NCBI GenBank assembly: GCA_050180235.1 | Contig: JBFXEJ010000093.1 | Span: 1-27,139 of the forward strand | Direction: 5' to 3' | Origin: JAABRU01 sp050180235 | GTDB taxonomy: Bacteria; Desulfobacterota; Desulfobacteria; Desulfobacterales; Desulfococcaceae | DNA: 27,139 nt | Made by a program: the position numbers and the translations under genes | The notes under the pieces: generated by a model | Told to the model about the DNA's origin: nothing | Databases searched by the model: none | Seen by the model: only the letters and a program-made list of their open reading frames with translations | In this document: positions 23,399 through 27,139 of the stretch, one piece after another | How positions within the stretch are numbered: position 1 is the first letter of the stretch | Layout of the letters: each line of letters starts with the position of its first letter

Positions 23399-24420
23399 TC
23401 AGGGATTTTCCCGTAAAATATGCCGGAATTCAGGGATTTTGGTGACAAACAGATCGTAATAATAGGGGTCAAAATGTCTTCCCCTGCCTGCGTTCATGAT
23501 TTCCAGCACCTCCTCCTCCGGAGATGCCTTCCGGTAAACCCGGTCATTGCTCAGGGCATCAAAGACATCCACCAAAGCCACAATCCGGGCGGATTTGGGA
23601 ATTTTTTCGCCTGAAATGCCGCTGGGATATCCCTCACCGTGCCAGTGCTCATGGTGGCACAGGGCAATGTCATGGGCCATGTGCAGCATGGGAAAGTCCG
23701 AGTCTCCCAGTATTTTCCCGCCAATGGTGGTATGGGTTTTGATGATATCAAACTCCGAACTGGTGAGCGGACCGGGTTTGCAGAGAATGCGATCCGGCAC
23801 ACCAATCTTCCCGATGTCGTGCATGGGTGCTGCAAGACGCAGATCATCCACCTCGGATTTGGACCAGCCTGCGGCTTCTGCCAGAACTACACTGAACAGG
23901 GATATGCGGCGCACATGTCCCCCGGTTTCCTGATCCCTTGATTCCAGGGCAGTCAGAAGTTTGACAATGGTTTCCTCCTGGGTTTCCCGTATCATCCGGG
24001 TCTGGCGGCGGACGATTTTTTCCAGATTTTCACTGTGTTCTCTCAGTTCCCGTTCCAGTTTCACCATCCGCTTGCCCACACTCAGACGCGCCTGCAGTTC
24101 ATCCGGATCAAAGGGTTTGACAATATAGTCATCTGCACCGATTTCATTGAGTCCGGTAATCACATCTGTTTTTTCCCCTTTGGAGGTCAGCAGAATTACA
24201 TAGACAAAGGGTTTGCCGCTTCTGCGGATATGCCGCACCAGTTCCGGGCCTTCCATTTCCGGCATCATCCAGTCTGTGATGACCAGATCTGTATCTCCGG
24301 AAAGAAAATGGCTGAGGGCTTCAGCTCCGTTGGGGGCGGCCATGACCCGGTTTCCCCATTTGCTCAGAAATTTCTCCAGCCGATGCCGGGTGATAAGATC
24401 ATCTTCTGCAATGAGTATAT

Positions 24421-24424
<4 letters not shown>
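23399..24424 (-). CDS. Response regulator with HD-GYP phosphodiesterase output
   Basis: The 341-residue protein has a receiver domain (1-120) with acidic pocket ED at residues 7-9, phosphoacceptor Asp51 (VITDWMMPEMEG), Thr80 and Lys103. A short coiled coil follows, then an HD-GYP domain: MHDIGKIGVPDRIL with His202-Asp203, HTTIGGKIL, HHEHWHGEGYPSGISG with the GYP at 265-267, and DVFDALSNDRVYRK. HD-GYP domains hydrolyse cyclic-di-GMP to GMP or pGpG, and all ligand residues I can see are present. The start is GTG at 24422-24424, preceded by AAAGGAG, overlapping the kinase stop by four bases (GTGA). It therefore likely receives phosphate from the adjacent hybrid kinase. Confidence 0.95.
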
Positions 24425-26193
<1,769 letters not shown>

Positions 26194-27045
26194 GAATATC
26201 GTTGATCACTGACAGCAGTGCATAGGCAGCGGAGATGACCACATCCAGATCCTCCCGCTGTTCAGGTGTGAGTTCGGTTTCCAGCACCAGTTCCAGCATT
26301 CCGATAATCGCGTTGAGCGGGGTTCGGATTTCATGACTCATATTGGCCAGAAATTCGCTTTTGGACTGGCTGGCAAATTCTGCGGCCATTTTGGCCTGAC
26401 GCAGTGCATCTTCCTTTTTCCGCTGGGTTACATCCCGCAGCAGTCCCCGGAATCCAATGATTTTCCCTTCCGAATCCTTGATCAGGGACACAGAAGATTC
26501 CAAAATGGTTTCAGAGCCGTCCTTTTCCCGCAGAGTCCATTCAAAAACTTTGGGGGTTCTTCCGTGCCGGTAAAAGGCATCAAAGGCTTCAAAATTTGTT
26601 CCCCACATTTCTTCACGGGAACGCCCCATAATCCGGCACATGGCTGTATTGAAAAAGGTGAAACTGCCGTCCAGATCCACTTCGTAATAACCGTCGTCTA
26701 TGGCCTCTATAATGCGCCTGTATTTCTTTTCGCTCTCCCGCAGGGCATCTTCTGCCTGTTTGCGCTGATCCATATTGTACTGCACATGGGAGCCGAAAAT
26801 GACAAAAAGACACATGACCACCAGCCGCATCCACAACTGGGAGGGCGCGGGGCTGAATATCTGGTCAAAAAGCATGACATTCTTTAATAAAAAAAAATCC
26901 AGAAAAGAAGCGAGCATCCAGAAGAGGGAGGCCAGGATGAACCCGGCCAGCACCATTCTGTTTTTATTGACGGATCTGCCGCTATTTGCAAAAAAAAATT
27001 TCATAATTATTGTCTTCCGCAGGGATTATACCGGCTAATAGAAGT

Positions 27046-27074
27046 ATTATACCGCCAAAGAAAAGATTTTTCAA
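27046..27074 (-). promoter_or_regulatory. Sigma-70-type promoter of the hybrid kinase operon
   Basis: On the minus strand TTGAAA (27069-27074), a 17-base spacer and a perfect TATAAT (27046-27051) predict a start near 27039, about 35 bases before the kinase ATG. A second TATAAT at 27024-27029 lacks a matching -35. Confidence 0.65.
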
Positions 27075-27139
27075 TATCGAAAAGAATCTAATGATATTTT
27101 TCATTGATTTTCTGCGAAAAAAATATATTGACAGTTAAT

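Overview
The window looks like a chromosome segment of a Gram-negative sulfate-reducer-type bacterium (Desulfobacterota, probably a Desulfobacteraceae or Desulfonema-like lineage). This is an inference from four things: a selenocysteine-encoding, Tat-exported formate dehydrogenase alpha-subunit fragment, the nusA-infB gene order, many large methyl-accepting and hybrid sensor proteins, and intergenic DNA crowded with palindromic and MITE-like repeats. No 16S rRNA or other taxonomic marker is present.

Layout. (1) 1-1356: an AT-rich accessory stretch with one Panacea-domain (DUF4065) gene on the minus strand, then about 750 bp without a gene. That gap holds a small inverted-repeat element and an array of five palindromes built on one 18-bp unit. 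(2) 1357-2250: the 5' third of a selenocysteine formate dehydrogenase gene on the plus strand. It has a Tat signal, a 4Fe-4S cysteine motif, an in-frame UGA and a candidate SECIS hairpin. It starts with ATA and breaks off 12 bp from the end of the convergent M16 protease gene, so it is a remnant. (3) 2263-13896, minus strand: a conserved transcription/translation/RNA-turnover cluster read right to left: rimP-nusA-infB-ylxP-rbfA-nrnA-truB-rpsO-pnp-M16 peptidase. Most genes overlap by a few bases. A heptamer repeat block sits between infB and ylxP. tRNA-Gly(CCC) lies upstream of rimP, followed by its own terminator and by a second intrinsic terminator immediately before rimP, which suggests attenuation of the operon. 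(4) 14175-15889: an 800-bp repeat-rich gap, then a 3-hydroxyisobutyrate dehydrogenase-family gene. (5) 16179-27074: a signalling region. It has a SYLF-domain lipoprotein, a PilJ-like chemoreceptor translationally coupled to a YkgJ-type cysteine cluster protein, a dCache chemoreceptor, an orphan PF04392 periplasmic binding protein, and a convergent two-gene operon. That operon encodes a hybrid histidine kinase (TM-PAS-HisKA-HATPase-REC-REC-HPt, split by a frameshift) and an HD-GYP response regulator.

How the genes work together. Region 3 couples termination/antitermination (NusA), initiation (IF2), 30S maturation (RimP, RbfA, S15), tRNA modification (TruB) and RNA decay (PNPase, NrnA). Region 5 probably senses periplasmic signals and acts on motility and cyclic-di-GMP. 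I found no CRISPR array, rRNA, intact transposase or clear new defence system. The most unusual content is the selenoprotein remnant, the palindrome array near the Panacea gene and several families of non-autonomous inverted-repeat elements.
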